Source: Nocardia speluncae NBRC 108251 (GTDB taxonomy: Bacteria > Actinomycetota > Actinomycetes > Mycobacteriales > Mycobacteriaceae). Taken from it: a stretch of 64,000 nt of DNA. This document shows positions 14,257-23,001 of this stretch, piece by piece. Where the stretch lies: assembly GCF_001613245.1 (NCBI RefSeq), contig NZ_BDBZ01000021.1, forward strand, positions 101,804-165,803. The letters run 5' to 3'. A model generated the notes under the pieces. It did no database searches and had not been told where the DNA came from. It saw nothing but the letters and a program-made list of their open reading frames with translations. Position 1 is the first letter of the stretch, and each line of letters begins with the position of its first letter. Made by a program: the position numbers and the translations under genes.

Positions 14257-17039
14257 GCTTGCACCAGCTCGTCGTCCAGGCGCGCCCCGAGGCTGCGCAG
14301 TACGTCCAGGACCAGCCCGACCACGATCAGATAGACACCGAGGTCGAAGAACAGCGAGGTCACCAGCTTGACGTGGCCGAGTAGCGGAACCGTGGCCTCC
14401 AGGATTACCGAGTGCAACGGTGGCGCGCCGAACAGCAGCGGAACGGTGGCCGTTCCGGCGGCCAGGATCAGACCGGCGCCCAGCAGATGGCCGGCGTCGA
14501 CGGGCAGCGCCTCACCGAGTTCGTACTGTCCGCCCGCCAGATAGCGCAGGACCAGCGCGAGGCCGGCGATGAGCCCGCCGGCGAAACCGCCACCGGGGGC
14601 GTTGTGACCGGAGAAGAAGAAGTAGACCGACAGCACCATCATCGTCGGGAACACCAGCCTGGTGGTGATCTGCAGGACCATCGACCGGTCCCGCCGGTCC
14701 ACCAGTCGGCCGGCGGGCAGCCAGCCCACCTTCCCGGGGAGGTAGTTCGGTGCGTCGGCCGCCCGCGGCGGCAGGCCGAACCGGCGGCTGCGGAACACCA
14801 GCGATGCCACGCCGGTGGCGGCCACCAGCAGCACCGATATCTCGCCGAGGGTGTCCCAGGCGCGGATATCGACCAGCAGCACGTTGACGGCGTTTTTACC
14901 GCCGCCGAATTCGTAGGCGGCCGCGGGGATCCTTTCCCAGATCGGCTCGGTGCTGCGGGCGGCCGTGGCGAACGCCGCCAGCACCGGCACCGTGATACCG
15001 GCGGCGACGGCGATCGCGGCCCGGCCGACCTGGAAGCCGGTCTGCTGTTCCGGCCCGATCTCGGCCGGGAAGGCCCGCAGCACCAGAACGAAGGCCACCA
15101 GTGTCAGCGTTTCCACCAGGAACTGGGTCAGGGCGAGATCGGGTGCGCCGTGCAGGGCGAAGATCACGCCACAGCCGTAGCCGGTGAGCCCGACCACCAG
15201 CACACTGGCCAGGCGATTTCGCAGCACCGTGGCGCCCAGCGCCATGGCGATCATGATCGCGCCGATCACCAGTTGCAGTGGCCGGTCCCAAAGCCGCAGC
15301 TCGACCCCCGTACGGGTGCCGAGGGCCAGCACGGTCGCCGGGAGGATCACCAGGGTGCCCAGGATGATTGCCTGGTTCAGCGGCAGCGAACCGCGTTGCA
15401 CTGAACCTGTCATCCGCAGTGAAACCCGGTCCATGGCGCGTAGCGCGGCGTCGTAACCGCGGTCGGCGTTCCCGAGCAGGGTCATCGTTTGACCGAACCA
15501 GTCCCGCCGGACGAAGAACAGCGCGCCCACGGCGATGATCACCACGGTGAGCAGCAGCGGCAAGGTCAGGCCGTGCCACAGTTGCAGATGTGCGGTCAGC
15601 GCGCCGGGCAGAGTTGCCGCGTACGGGGCGAGCAGGCCGTCCACCCAGGGCGCGGCGAGCCCGGCGCCGAGCGAGCCCAGCGCGAGCAGGGCCGGTACGG
15701 CGATCAGCGCGACCCCGGGCGCGTGCCAGTCCGGGACCCGGACGCCGCTCTTGTCGGCGAAAGCACCCCAGAGGAAGCGTGCACTGTAGGCGACGGTGAG
15801 CATCGAACCCAGCACCAGGCCCGCGCAGAGCAGGATCCGGCCGGTACTGCTCAGCGGCTCCGCGTCCAGGACAGCGCCGAGCGCGGATTCCTTCGCTACG
15901 AAGCCCCAGAGCGGCGGTATCCCCGCCATGCTCAGCGCGGCCAGGGTCGCGGTCGCGAACAGTATCGGCGCGCGGCGGCCGAGCCCGGACAGTTCGCCGA
16001 TTTCCCGCGTGCCCGCACCGTGGTCGATGATGCCGACGACGAGGAACAAACAGGCCTTGAACAGGGCGTGCGCGACGATGAGTGCGATACCGGCGAGCGC
16101 GGCGTCGGGTGTGCCGAGGCCGACCATGATCACCAGGAAGCCCAGCTGGCTGACAGTGCCGAAGGCAAGGACCAGTTTCAGGTCGGTGACTTGCATGGCG
16201 CGCAGGCCCGCCAGCAACATCGAGGCAAGGCCGAGGGTGAGAATCAACGGCCGCCAGATCGGTTCGTCGGCGAATGCGGGCGCGAGCCGGGCGATCAGGT
16301 ACACACCGGCCTTCACCATGGCCGCGGCGTGCAGGTAAGCACTGACCGGGGTCGGCGCGGCCATCGCGCCGGGCAGCCAGAAATGCAGCGGGACGATGGC
16401 CGATTTGCTGAGCGCGCCGATCAGTACCAGCACCAGCCCGACCTGCACAGCGATCCCGCCCGGCGATTCCCGTGCGAGCAGGTCGGAGAGCAGATAGCTG
16501 TCGTACGCCTCGCCGAGGACGACGATGCCGCCGAGCATGGCCAGCCCACCCGCGCCGGTGACCAGCAGCGCCTGGAGCGCGGCCCGGCGCCCGGCCGCAC
16601 TGTCGGAGTTGTGCCCGACCAGCAGGAAGGAGAGCACCGTGGTGATCTCCCAGAAGACGAAGAGCAGCAGCATGTTATCGCTGGTGACCAGCCCGAACAT
16701 GGCTCCGGCGAACGCGACCAGCCAGGCGGCGAAGGAACCAAGTTTCGGTTCGTCGTCGTCGAAGTATCGGGCGCAGTAGGCGAGTACGAGCGCGCCGATA
16801 CCCAGGACCAGCGCGCTCATCACGGTGGCGAGGGAGTCGAACCGCAGCTGCAGCGAAAGGTTGATGGTGGGCGCCCAGGGGTAGTCCACCTGCTGGACGT
16901 CGTTCCATCCCGCGATCACCCACAGCAGGGATAACAGCGGCACCAGTGCGAGCGGATAGAACGCGTTACGCCCTACTGCTCGCACGGCTACGGGCGCGAC
17001 AAGCGCGGCGAGGGCGTGCGCGAGCAGGATGGCGAGCAA
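14253..17039 (-). CDS. mrpA: Mrp Na+/H+ antiporter subunit A with fused MrpB domain
   Basis: 928 residues with about 20 helices. The N-terminal 500 residues are NuoL-like: LLLFVFWEITTVLSFLLVGH with the conserved glutamate near 130, and SKSAIVPLHFWLPGAM with the lysine near 213. Helices at 600-700 form the MrpA C-terminal part. From about 790 the MrpB-like part follows (TTRLVFPTMMVLSVYFFFSG, then HNAPGGGFAGGL). The operon has no separate mrpB, so B is supplied by the fusion. First gene of mrpACDEFG; the complex exports Na+ and supports pH homeostasis. Confidence 0.94.
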   Translation of the reverse strand: MLAILLAHALAALVAPVAVRAVGRNAFYPLALVPLLSLLWVIAGWNDVQQVDYPWAPTINLSLQLRFDSLATVMSALVLGIGALVLAYCARYFDDDEPKLGSFAAWLVAFAGAMFGLVTSDNMLLLFVFWEITTVLSFLLVGHNSDSAAGRRAALQALLVTGAGGLAMLGGIVVLGEAYDSYLLSDLLARESPGGIAVQVGLVLVLIGALSKSAIVPLHFWLPGAMAAPTPVSAYLHAAAMVKAGVYLIARLAPAFADEPIWRPLILTLGLASMLLAGLRAMQVTDLKLVLAFGTVSQLGFLVIMVGLGTPDAALAGIALIVAHALFKACLFLVVGIIDHGAGTREIGELSGLGRRAPILFATATLAALSMAGIPPLWGFVAKESALGAVLDAEPLSSTGRILLCAGLVLGSMLTVAYSARFLWGAFADKSGVRVPDWHAPGVALIAVPALLALGSLGAGLAAPWVDGLLAPYAATLPGALTAHLQLWHGLTLPLLLTVVIIAVGALFFVRRDWFGQTMTLLGNADRGYDAALRAMDRVSLRMTGSVQRGSLPLNQAIILGTLVILPATVLALGTRTGVELRLWDRPLQLVIGAIMIAMALGATVLRNRLASVLVVGLTGYGCGVIFALHGAPDLALTQFLVETLTLVAFVLVLRAFPAEIGPEQQTGFQVGRAAIAVAAGITVPVLAAFATAARSTEPIWERIPAAAYEFGGGKNAVNVLLVDIRAWDTLGEISVLLVAATGVASLVFRSRRFGLPPRAADAPNYLPGKVGWLPAGRLVDRRDRSMVLQITTRLVFPTMMVLSVYFFFSGHNAPGGGFAGGLIAGLALVLRYLAGGQYELGEALPVDAGHLLGAGLILAAGTATVPLLFGAPPLHSVILEATVPLLGHVKLVTSLFFDLGVYLIVVGLVLDVLRSLGARLDDELVQA

Positions 17040-17105
17040 GCGTTACCTCCGTCGGAATCAGGGGCGGCGGGGTATTGCGCGCTCATCATATGCGAGCACG
17101 AACTG

Positions 17106-17170
17106 GCACAAATCGTACAGGTATGCGGACCTCGGTCCGTATCCGGCTACCGTTCGGCAACGATTTGTGC
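17106..17170 (-). promoter_or_regulatory. inverted repeat upstream of the mrp operon
   Basis: A perfect 11-bp inverted repeat, GCACAAATCGT at 17106-17116 and its complement at 17160-17170, encloses 43 bp. Inside lies the small palindrome CGGACC-TC-GGTCCG (17126-17139). The structure ends 66 bp before the mrpA start. As RNA it would fold into a closed stem with an inner hairpin; as DNA it could be a pair of regulator sites. It does not match a riboswitch class I know. Confidence 0.45.
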
Positions 17171-17526
17171 AGGTCAGGCATAACGGAAGGGCTCCGCTGC
17201 GACCGGGGCCGCAGTGACGCCGGCCCCGGCTGTCACCGTCGTCCGGCGGCCTGCTCATCGGCTCGGGCGGCACCCGCCCACGCGCACCGCGCCGTCCGGC
17301 GTAACCATCGAGAATTCCTCGGCCCGGCTCGGCCCAGAGTGAGTCGGCTCGGGCCGAGCCGCGCATCGGTGCCGGTGGTGTTTCCGGTGCCGAGCCGAGG
17401 GCGTCGCGGGTTGGAACGGGGCACGTGTCCCTCGCACCCGTGCGAATCCATCGGGTCGGCTAGAGGTCGTGAACTCGGGGCAGCGAAACGTGCGGCGCCG
17501 AAGCAGTCGGGAACCGCAGGAAGTAC
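17171..17526. other. intergenic stretch between the mrp leader and the Cdc48-like gene
   Basis: About 350 bp. The mrp promoter must lie here or in the adjoining repeat. Open frames in it are GC-driven and lack start signals. Two direct copies of a TCGGCTCGGGC-like phrase near 17259 and 17345 are the only visible structure. Confidence 0.4.
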
Positions 17527-19800
17527 TCACCCTTCGGAATAGCGGCGTAGCGCCTCGACCTGGTCCGGGTCGAGTGAAGGCCGGACGGCCCGGCGCGCGG
17601 CAGCGATATCGTCGGCGGTGACATCGGCGGCCAGGACGTCGCGGCGCATCGCGGCGAGCGCGGCTTCGCGCAGGAGCGCCGCGCAGTCGGCGGCGGAGAA
17701 ACCGTCCAGGTCGGCGGCCAGCCGAGTCAGGTCCACCGAATCGGTGAGCGGAACCGAACGCCCCGCCGTTCGCAGAATCGCCTCCCGGGCCTGCGCGTCC
17801 GGCGGCGGAACGAAAACCAGCCGTTCGAGGCGACCAGGCCGCAAAAGTGCCGGGTCGATGAGTTCCGGGCGGTTCGTGGCGCCCAGCACTACCACGTCGC
17901 GGAGTGGTTCCACCCCGTCCAGTTCGGTCAGCAGGGCCGCGACCACCCGATCGCCTACTCCGGAATCGGAACTCTGCCCGCGCCGTGGCGCCAGCGCGTC
18001 CACTTCGTCCAGGAAGATCAGCGACGGCGCCGAATCGCGGGCGCGCTGGAACAGCTCCCGCACCGCCCGCTCCGACGAGCCGACCCATTTGTCCATCAAC
18101 TCTGCACCCTTGACCGTGTGCACACTCAGCTGACCACTACCCGCCAGCGCGCGGACCAGGAAAGTTTTCCCACATCCCGGCGGGCCGTACAGCAGCACCC
18201 CGCGCGGCGGTTCGATCCCCAGCCGGGCGAACGAATCGGGGTGCCGCAGGGGCCACAACACCGCCTCGGTGAGCGCCTGTTTGGTCTCGGCCATATCGCC
18301 GACATCGTCGAGACCGAGACTGCCGATCGCCAGTTCTTCGGTTCCCGACCGGGACAGCGGCCGGATCACCTCCAGTGCGCCCAGCAGATCCTCGTGCTCC
18401 AGCCGGGGTTCGGGGCTGTCTTCCCGGCTGGCCCTCGCCGCCGCCCGCAACGCCGCCTCCCGGCACAGTGCCGCGAGATCGGCGACCACGAAACCGGGCG
18501 ACCGCGCGGCGACCTCGTCCAGCCGGAGTTCGCCGGTGGGTACCTTCGCCAGCAACTGTTCGAGCAGGGCCTTACGAATGGCTGCCGTGGGCAGGGCCAA
18601 CGCGAGTTCCCGATCGCACAGGTCCGGGGCGCGCAGCCGGGGATCGACCGCCGCGGGATGGGCAGTGGTTGCCAGCAACGCCACACACGGTTCGGCCACC
18701 GCCGCGCGCAACTGGTCCAGGATCAGGGTCGCCACCGGTTCGGCCGGTTCCGGTAGCAGGGCATCGATATCGGTGATGAGCAGTACTCCGCCTTTACCCG
18801 AGGTCGCGGCGACAGCCGCCGCCACCTCGCGTAACCGGGCCCCGCTCTCGGCGGCGCCCACCGAGGGCCCGTCCAACTCCACCACCCGGCGCGGTGCGGC
18901 CACCGCCCGCGCCAGCGTGGCCTTGCCCACCCCGGCCGGCCCGGTGATGAGGACGCCCAGGTGGGGTGCGGCGCCCAGGGCTTTCAGTAACTCGGGTTCG
19001 TCCAGCGCCAGACTCAGCCATTCCGCCAGTTTGGTGGCCTGCTGGCGAGCGCCGGCCAGTTCTTCTACCCGCACTCCGGTGGCCGGTGTGCTGGTGACGG
19101 GGACGGCTCCCGGCAGATCGGTCTCGCTGACGGTGTCGAGGTGGCTCGGCAACAGTGGTTGGTCCGGCCCGCCCTGCTCGTTGACCCGTACCGCCGCGGG
19201 CTGGTTCCCGGCGCCCGCGCCCGCGGTCCATTCGACCGCCGAATTCGGCTGCACACTCACCGGGCCGGGAGGATCGGTGGCGACCACCGTGAGCAGTTCG
19301 GAGGTCCAGGCGATGCCGAACGCCCGGGACAAGGCCTGGCTGGCCGCCGACGACGGAATATCCGGGCCGAGATCGCGGGGCAGTAGCGAGACCGTATCGC
19401 CGACGGTCACCACTTTGCCGAGAAGTGCCTGCCGCAGAGTGGCGGCCGGTATCGACTGTGTGGCCTGGCGGGACCCGCTCAGCGAAATATGCCGGGCGCC
19501 GAGTACCGCCGCGGGGGATACCACCACAGTGGCGTTCTCCCGCAACCCGGCGTTGGACAGGGTCACATCGTCGAGCAGGGCGGTGCCGGCCGGCGTATCG
19601 GCCGGGGCACGCCCGGCGACGGCGGCGGTCCGGCGCGCGCCGACCAGTGTGATCCCGTCCCATTCGCGTAGCCCCAGCGCGGTCAGCACTTCCGGGTGGA
19701 GGCGGATCACCCCCCGCCGGGCATCCGCGGCGGACGAATTCAATCGGACGGTCAAAGCCAGTTCAGCCACAGTGTCTATTCTGCGCGCGGCGACGAGCAT
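17527..19800 (-). CDS. Cdc48/p97-like double AAA+ ATPase (Rv0435c-like)
   Basis: 757 residues. The N-terminal 190 residues form a Cdc48 N-type domain (SSAADARRGVIRLHPEVLTA). D1 (about 255-420) has Walker A GPAGVGKAT, lacking the usual Ser/Thr right after Lys, and a Walker B LLITDIDALL in which the acidic DE pair is changed. D2 (about 500-720) is canonical: GPPGCGKTF, LIFLDEVDAL and RPGRLERLVF. Thus D2 is likely the working ATPase and D1 structural. It is a hexameric unfoldase candidate. It directly follows a lipoprotein gene (1-nt gap), probably co-transcribed. Confidence 0.88.
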   Translation of the reverse strand: MLVAARRIDTVAELALTVRLNSSAADARRGVIRLHPEVLTALGLREWDGITLVGARRTAAVAGRAPADTPAGTALLDDVTLSNAGLRENATVVVSPAAVLGARHISLSGSRQATQSIPAATLRQALLGKVVTVGDTVSLLPRDLGPDIPSSAASQALSRAFGIAWTSELLTVVATDPPGPVSVQPNSAVEWTAGAGAGNQPAAVRVNEQGGPDQPLLPSHLDTVSETDLPGAVPVTSTPATGVRVEELAGARQQATKLAEWLSLALDEPELLKALGAAPHLGVLITGPAGVGKATLARAVAAPRRVVELDGPSVGAAESGARLREVAAAVAATSGKGGVLLITDIDALLPEPAEPVATLILDQLRAAVAEPCVALLATTAHPAAVDPRLRAPDLCDRELALALPTAAIRKALLEQLLAKVPTGELRLDEVAARSPGFVVADLAALCREAALRAAARASREDSPEPRLEHEDLLGALEVIRPLSRSGTEELAIGSLGLDDVGDMAETKQALTEAVLWPLRHPDSFARLGIEPPRGVLLYGPPGCGKTFLVRALAGSGQLSVHTVKGAELMDKWVGSSERAVRELFQRARDSAPSLIFLDEVDALAPRRGQSSDSGVGDRVVAALLTELDGVEPLRDVVVLGATNRPELIDPALLRPGRLERLVFVPPPDAQAREAILRTAGRSVPLTDSVDLTRLAADLDGFSAADCAALLREAALAAMRRDVLAADVTADDIAAARRAVRPSLDPDQVEALRRYSEG

Positions 19801-19801
19801 C

Positions 19802-20248
19802 TCACTCGTCGACGACGATCCCGGAGACCACGGATACCTTCTGATCGGCGAGTTTGCTGGAGTTGCAGACCAGTTTCGCGGTACCGAGAGCGGCGTTGGG
19901 GTTACCGACGAAGGTGCTGCCGGGGTTCTCGGCGAGGATCGTCTGAACCAGTTGCTGCTGCTCCGGCTCGTCGAGCTGGGCGAACTGGGCGCAGGTGGTG
20001 TCGGAGGCGCGTCCGGAGGCAGGGGCCGGCTCCTCGGCGGTGGAGGTTTGCGCGGGAGCCTCGGGGGCTTCGGTGCTTTCGCTCGGTGCGGGGGTTTCGC
20101 TCGTGGTGCTGGTCTGCGGCGAGGTCTGCCCGGTGGTGGTGCTCTTCCGGAGGCCGGACGCTTCGGCGGGTTCTTCCGACGAACAACCCGTCAGCACCAG
20201 CGCCGTGCCGGCGGCCGCGGCCAGGACAACAGTTGAAATTCGCTTCAT
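19802..20248 (-). CDS. putative lipoprotein of unknown function
   Basis: 148 residues from ATG 20248. The signal peptide ends in lipobox LTGC (VLAAAAGTALVLTGCSS). A Thr/Ser/Glu/Pro-rich linker (residues 35-80) leads to a globular C-terminal domain of about 65 residues (CAQFAQLDEPEQQQLVQTIL) with two cysteines (TTCAQ and LVCNS) that could form a disulfide. It is probably lipid-anchored outside the membrane. It lies 1 nt upstream of the Cdc48-like gene on the same strand, an unusual partner. Confidence 0.75.
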   Translation of the reverse strand: MKRISTVVLAAAAGTALVLTGCSSEEPAEASGLRKSTTTGQTSPQTSTTSETPAPSESTEAPEAPAQTSTAEEPAPASGRASDTTCAQFAQLDEPEQQQLVQTILAENPGSTFVGNPNAALGTAKLVCNSSKLADQKVSVVSGIVVDE

Positions 20249-20302
20249 AACGCATTCCCCGAGATCAGCCACGCCGGAGCCTCCGGCGCGACCAGCAGCG
20301 TA

Positions 20303-20341
20303 CTGTGCTTATTTGCGCCGCCTCCGGCGGCGCGGGGTTCG
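20303..20341 (+). repeat. short extragenic palindrome, copy 2
   Basis: CTGTGCTTATTTGCGCCGCC, then TCC, GGCGGCGC and GGGGTTCG. The stem is GCGCCGCC/GGCGGCGC. A diverged second copy follows at 20391-20432 (CTGTGTTCACCGCGC...GCGGTGATGCGGGGGTTCG), so the two stand in tandem. This is probably also the promoter side of the lipoprotein gene. Confidence 0.6.
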
Positions 20342-20506
20342 AGGCCCTATGGGTCTCGAACCATTCTGGTGAACCGTCGTGGAAGGTGATTCTGTGTTCA
20401 CCGCGCTGCCTGCGGTGATGCGGGGGTTCGAGGCGTCGCTTGGTGCCGAACGATCGGAGTGGGCAGTAAGCGCAGGCGGGTTCGGCGGCTCGAGGTAGCG
20501 GGGAAA

Positions 20507-20668
20507 TCAGACTCGGTGTCTGCGCACCATATCGAGTTCGGTGGGGGTGAGCAGACGTTCCAGCTGCTCGTCGACGCGGTCGTCGCCGAGGGCGTCATCC
20601 GGTTCGAGCGCGGGCAACTGCGGTAGCCCCTCGGAGTTCTGGCGGCGTAATAGCGAGCGAAGGTTCAC
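20507..20668 (-). CDS. small hypothetical protein (53 residues)
   Basis: A short minus-strand frame from GTG 20668 to TGA at 20507 encodes MNLRSLLRRQNSEGLPQLPA and then LEPDDALGDDRVDELLERLL followed by TPTELDMVRRHRV. The strong G/C bias at third positions and the acidic amphipathic helix with a basic end suggest a real gene. It is too short to classify. No competing frame covers the same stretch convincingly. Confidence 0.45.
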   Translation of the reverse strand: MNLRSLLRRQNSEGLPQLPALEPDDALGDDRVDEQLERLLTPTELDMVRRHRV

Positions 20669-20864
20669 GGCCCATCACCTTACCGTAGCTGGGTGTTTGC
20701 TGGCGTCGCGTCTTGCTTGCGGTGGCGTTAACGGAACCGGCGGGTCTTACACCTCGATTCTGCTTCCGCAACCACACTATCGATATGCCTGCCGGGAAAA
20801 TGTGACCGAGACGAAGCCGATCGCTACCCTTTCTGATACTTGGAGTGTCAGCTACTTGGAGGCA

Positions 20865-21320
20865 ATGGTGCCGAAGAATTTGGAAACCAGCATCGATATC
20901 GCCGCGGCGCCGGACCGGGTCTGGGCGGTACTCGCCGACCCGCGACGGATGCCGGAGTTCAGTCCGCAATGCGTGCGGATGATCCCGATCGGCAAGCCGA
21001 AGGCCGGCGTGATCACCGTCAACCTCAACCGCGACGGCTGGAAGTTCTGGCCGACCACCGCCCGCATCCTGCGCTACGAGAAGAACAGTGCACTGGCGTT
21101 CCGGGTCAGCCAGAACCGCACCGTGTGGACCTACACGCTGGAAGCGACCGAGGACGGAACCCGGCTCATCGAACGCCGTGACGTCCCCAACGGCACCACC
21201 TGGCTCTCGAGCACCCTGGTGAACGCGATGCTCGGCGGCGAGGAGGCCTTCGAGGAGAGCCTGGTCGGCGGGATGAACGAATCGCTGGCGAAGATCAAGA
21301 AAGCGGTTGAGGCGAGCTGA
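20865..21320 (+). CDS. SRPBCC-family protein (polyketide cyclase/dehydrase-like)
   Basis: 151 residues; ATG 20865 with TTGGAGG just upstream. The opening ETSIDIAAAPDRVWAVLADP is the first strand and helix of the START/SRPBCC hydrophobic-pocket fold, and the C terminus is the long closing helix (ESLVGGMNESLAKIKKAVE). Members bind or transform hydrophobic ligands. Its 3' end overlaps the convergent KAS III gene by 26 bp. Confidence 0.85.
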   Translation: MVPKNLETSIDIAAAPDRVWAVLADPRRMPEFSPQCVRMIPIGKPKAGVITVNLNRDGWKFWPTTARILRYEKNSALAFRVSQNRTVWTYTLEATEDGTRLIERRDVPNGTTWLSSTLVNAMLGGEEAFEESLVGGMNESLAKIKKAVEAS

Positions 21321-22341
21321 ACTCCGGCAGCTTCACGACCTGCGCGGCGTAGGAGAGTCCGGCGCCGAAGGCGATCAGCAATGCGGTATCGCCCGGTTTC
21401 GACTCACCGGTTCGCAGCAGTGTCTCCATGGCCAGCGGAATCGAGGCTGCCGAAGTGTTGCCGGCCTCCTCGATATCATTGGCCAGCGCGCAGTTCTCCG
21501 GGAGTTTCAGAACCCGCGCCATGATCTCGATGATCCGGCCGTTGGCCTGATGCGGGATCATGGCGTTCAGGTCGTCCATGGCCAGACCGGCCCGGTCGAC
21601 CGCGTCACGGCACACCTTCTCCAGTGAATGCGCCGCCCACCGGAACACTGCCGTGCCCTCCATTGCGAGGTACGGGCGCACCGCGTCGAGTCCCTTCTCC
21701 TCGATCTCGGTGAAGAACTCGATCCAGTTCTTGTCCTGCCGGATGGCCTGGTGCTGGGTGCCGTCGGACCCCCATACGGTCGGGCCGATACCCGGTTCGT
21801 CGGCCGGGCCGACCACCACCGCGCCCGCGCCGTCGGCGAACAGGAACGCGGTGCTGCGATCGGCCGGGTTGACCGTGTCGGTCAGTTTCTCGACGCCGAT
21901 GACCAGCACCCGCGACGATGTACCGGCACGTACGAGGTCCGAGGCCATGGCCAGGCCGTGGCAGAAACCGGCGCATCCGGCGGAGATATCGAAGGCCGCG
22001 GCGCCGCCCGTCCCCAGCTCGGTGGCGATCCGGGGCGCGGCGGCGGGGGTGAGCAGCAGGTGGGTCGAGGTCGCGACGATCACGCAGTCGACCTGGTCGG
22101 CGGCGACCTTTGCGGATTCGAGGGCGCCGCGTGCGGCTGCGACGCTCATCGAGTGGATGGTTTCGGAGTCGTCGGCGAATCGGCGGGTGCGGATACCCGA
22201 GCGGGTGCGGATCCACTCATCGCTGGAATCGATCGGCCCTGCCACTTCGTCGTTGGTGACGACGCGCGCGGGGCGATAGACGCCCAGTCCCAGGATCGCG
22301 GTGAACTGCGCCCCGGTCGTCTGGGCGATCTGAGTAGCCAT
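21295..22341 (-). CDS. 3-oxoacyl-ACP synthase III (KAS III) family protein
   Basis: 348 residues; ATG 22341 has AGGAG at the right distance (22350-22354), which decides against the longer frame. The catalytic triad is present: Cys in DISAGCAGF (about 123), His in IPHQANGR (about 265) and Asn in GNTSAAS (about 295). KAS III enzymes condense acyl-CoA with malonyl-ACP to start fatty-acid or polyketide chains. The sequence starts with the FabH-like ILGLGVYRPARVVTN. Whether this is the housekeeping FabH or a specialised paralogue cannot be decided. Convergent overlap with the SRPBCC gene is unusual. Confidence 0.88.
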   Translation of the reverse strand: MATQIAQTTGAQFTAILGLGVYRPARVVTNDEVAGPIDSSDEWIRTRSGIRTRRFADDSETIHSMSVAAARGALESAKVAADQVDCVIVATSTHLLLTPAAAPRIATELGTGGAAAFDISAGCAGFCHGLAMASDLVRAGTSSRVLVIGVEKLTDTVNPADRSTAFLFADGAGAVVVGPADEPGIGPTVWGSDGTQHQAIRQDKNWIEFFTEIEEKGLDAVRPYLAMEGTAVFRWAAHSLEKVCRDAVDRAGLAMDDLNAMIPHQANGRIIEIMARVLKLPENCALANDIEEAGNTSAASIPLAMETLLRTGESKPGDTALLIAFGAGLSYAAQVVKLPEFSSPQPLS

Positions 22342-22599
22342 GGTGCTTCTCCTATGTACCTGCGGCGGCATCGCCGCGAGGGTGGATCCGATTCGATGTG
22401 GATTCTGCTCGGCCCGGCGTCGGCTGACGTCTGCCAGACAATCCGAAGACATGAGGCACCCTCATATTAGCTCGATGTTCGCGCGATGGCAGCTCATATC
22501 CGATTTTCTTCGAGGGGTTATCCGGACTGTGCCCGGGTATCGCCCGGACAGGCGTTCGCCACCGCGAGCGCGCAACCGGACAGATAGCGAGGAACACTC

Positions 22600-22860
22600 A
22601 TGCTCGGTCTCGGCATCATCGGCTGGATCATCATCGGCGGTATCGCCGGCTGGATAGCCAGTAAGATCATGAAAACCGATGCACAACAGGGGATCCTTCT
22701 CAATATCGTGGTCGGTATCGTCGGTGGCCTGCTCGGCGGCTTCCTGCTGGCGGCCTTCGGGGTCGACGTCGCGGGAGGCGGCTGGTGGTTCAGCTTCTTC
22801 ACCTGCCTGGCCGGCGCGGTCATTTTGCTGTTCCTGGTGAAGTTGGTGGTCAGGAGGTAA
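22600..22860 (+). CDS. GlsB/YeaQ/YmgE family small membrane protein
   Basis: 86 residues with three hydrophobic segments: GIIGWIIIGGIAGWIASKIM, then ILLNIVVGIVGGLLGGFLLA, then a C-terminal helix. This is the transglycosylase-associated (stress-response) membrane family found downstream of stress regulators in many bacteria. Function is unknown beyond membrane location. Confidence 0.9.
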   Translation: MLGLGIIGWIIIGGIAGWIASKIMKTDAQQGILLNIVVGIVGGLLGGFLLAAFGVDVAGGGWWFSFFTCLAGAVILLFLVKLVVRR

Positions 22861-23001
22861 GCCTGCGGCGACACCCGGCACGAATGCACCTGCTCGGCGT
22901 AAGGTGTGAACGCTTGCGCCGACAGGTTCGGCCGGGATGCCACGGGTGTCCGACCGTACCGTCGGTCCGAGTGGATCGAATCGAGTATGAAAGAGGAATC
23001 T

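Noticed and set aside
15489..16934. 481-codon plus-strand frame opposite mrpA
   Set aside because: It is antisense to a gene with clear MrpA motifs. Its product is an Arg/Gln/Gly-rich low-complexity chain typical of the shadow frame of high-GC genes.
17106..17170. Known riboswitch class upstream of mrpA
   Set aside because: The sequence lacks the conserved bases of c-di-AMP, guanidine or Mg2+ riboswitches as I recall them; kept only as a structured element.
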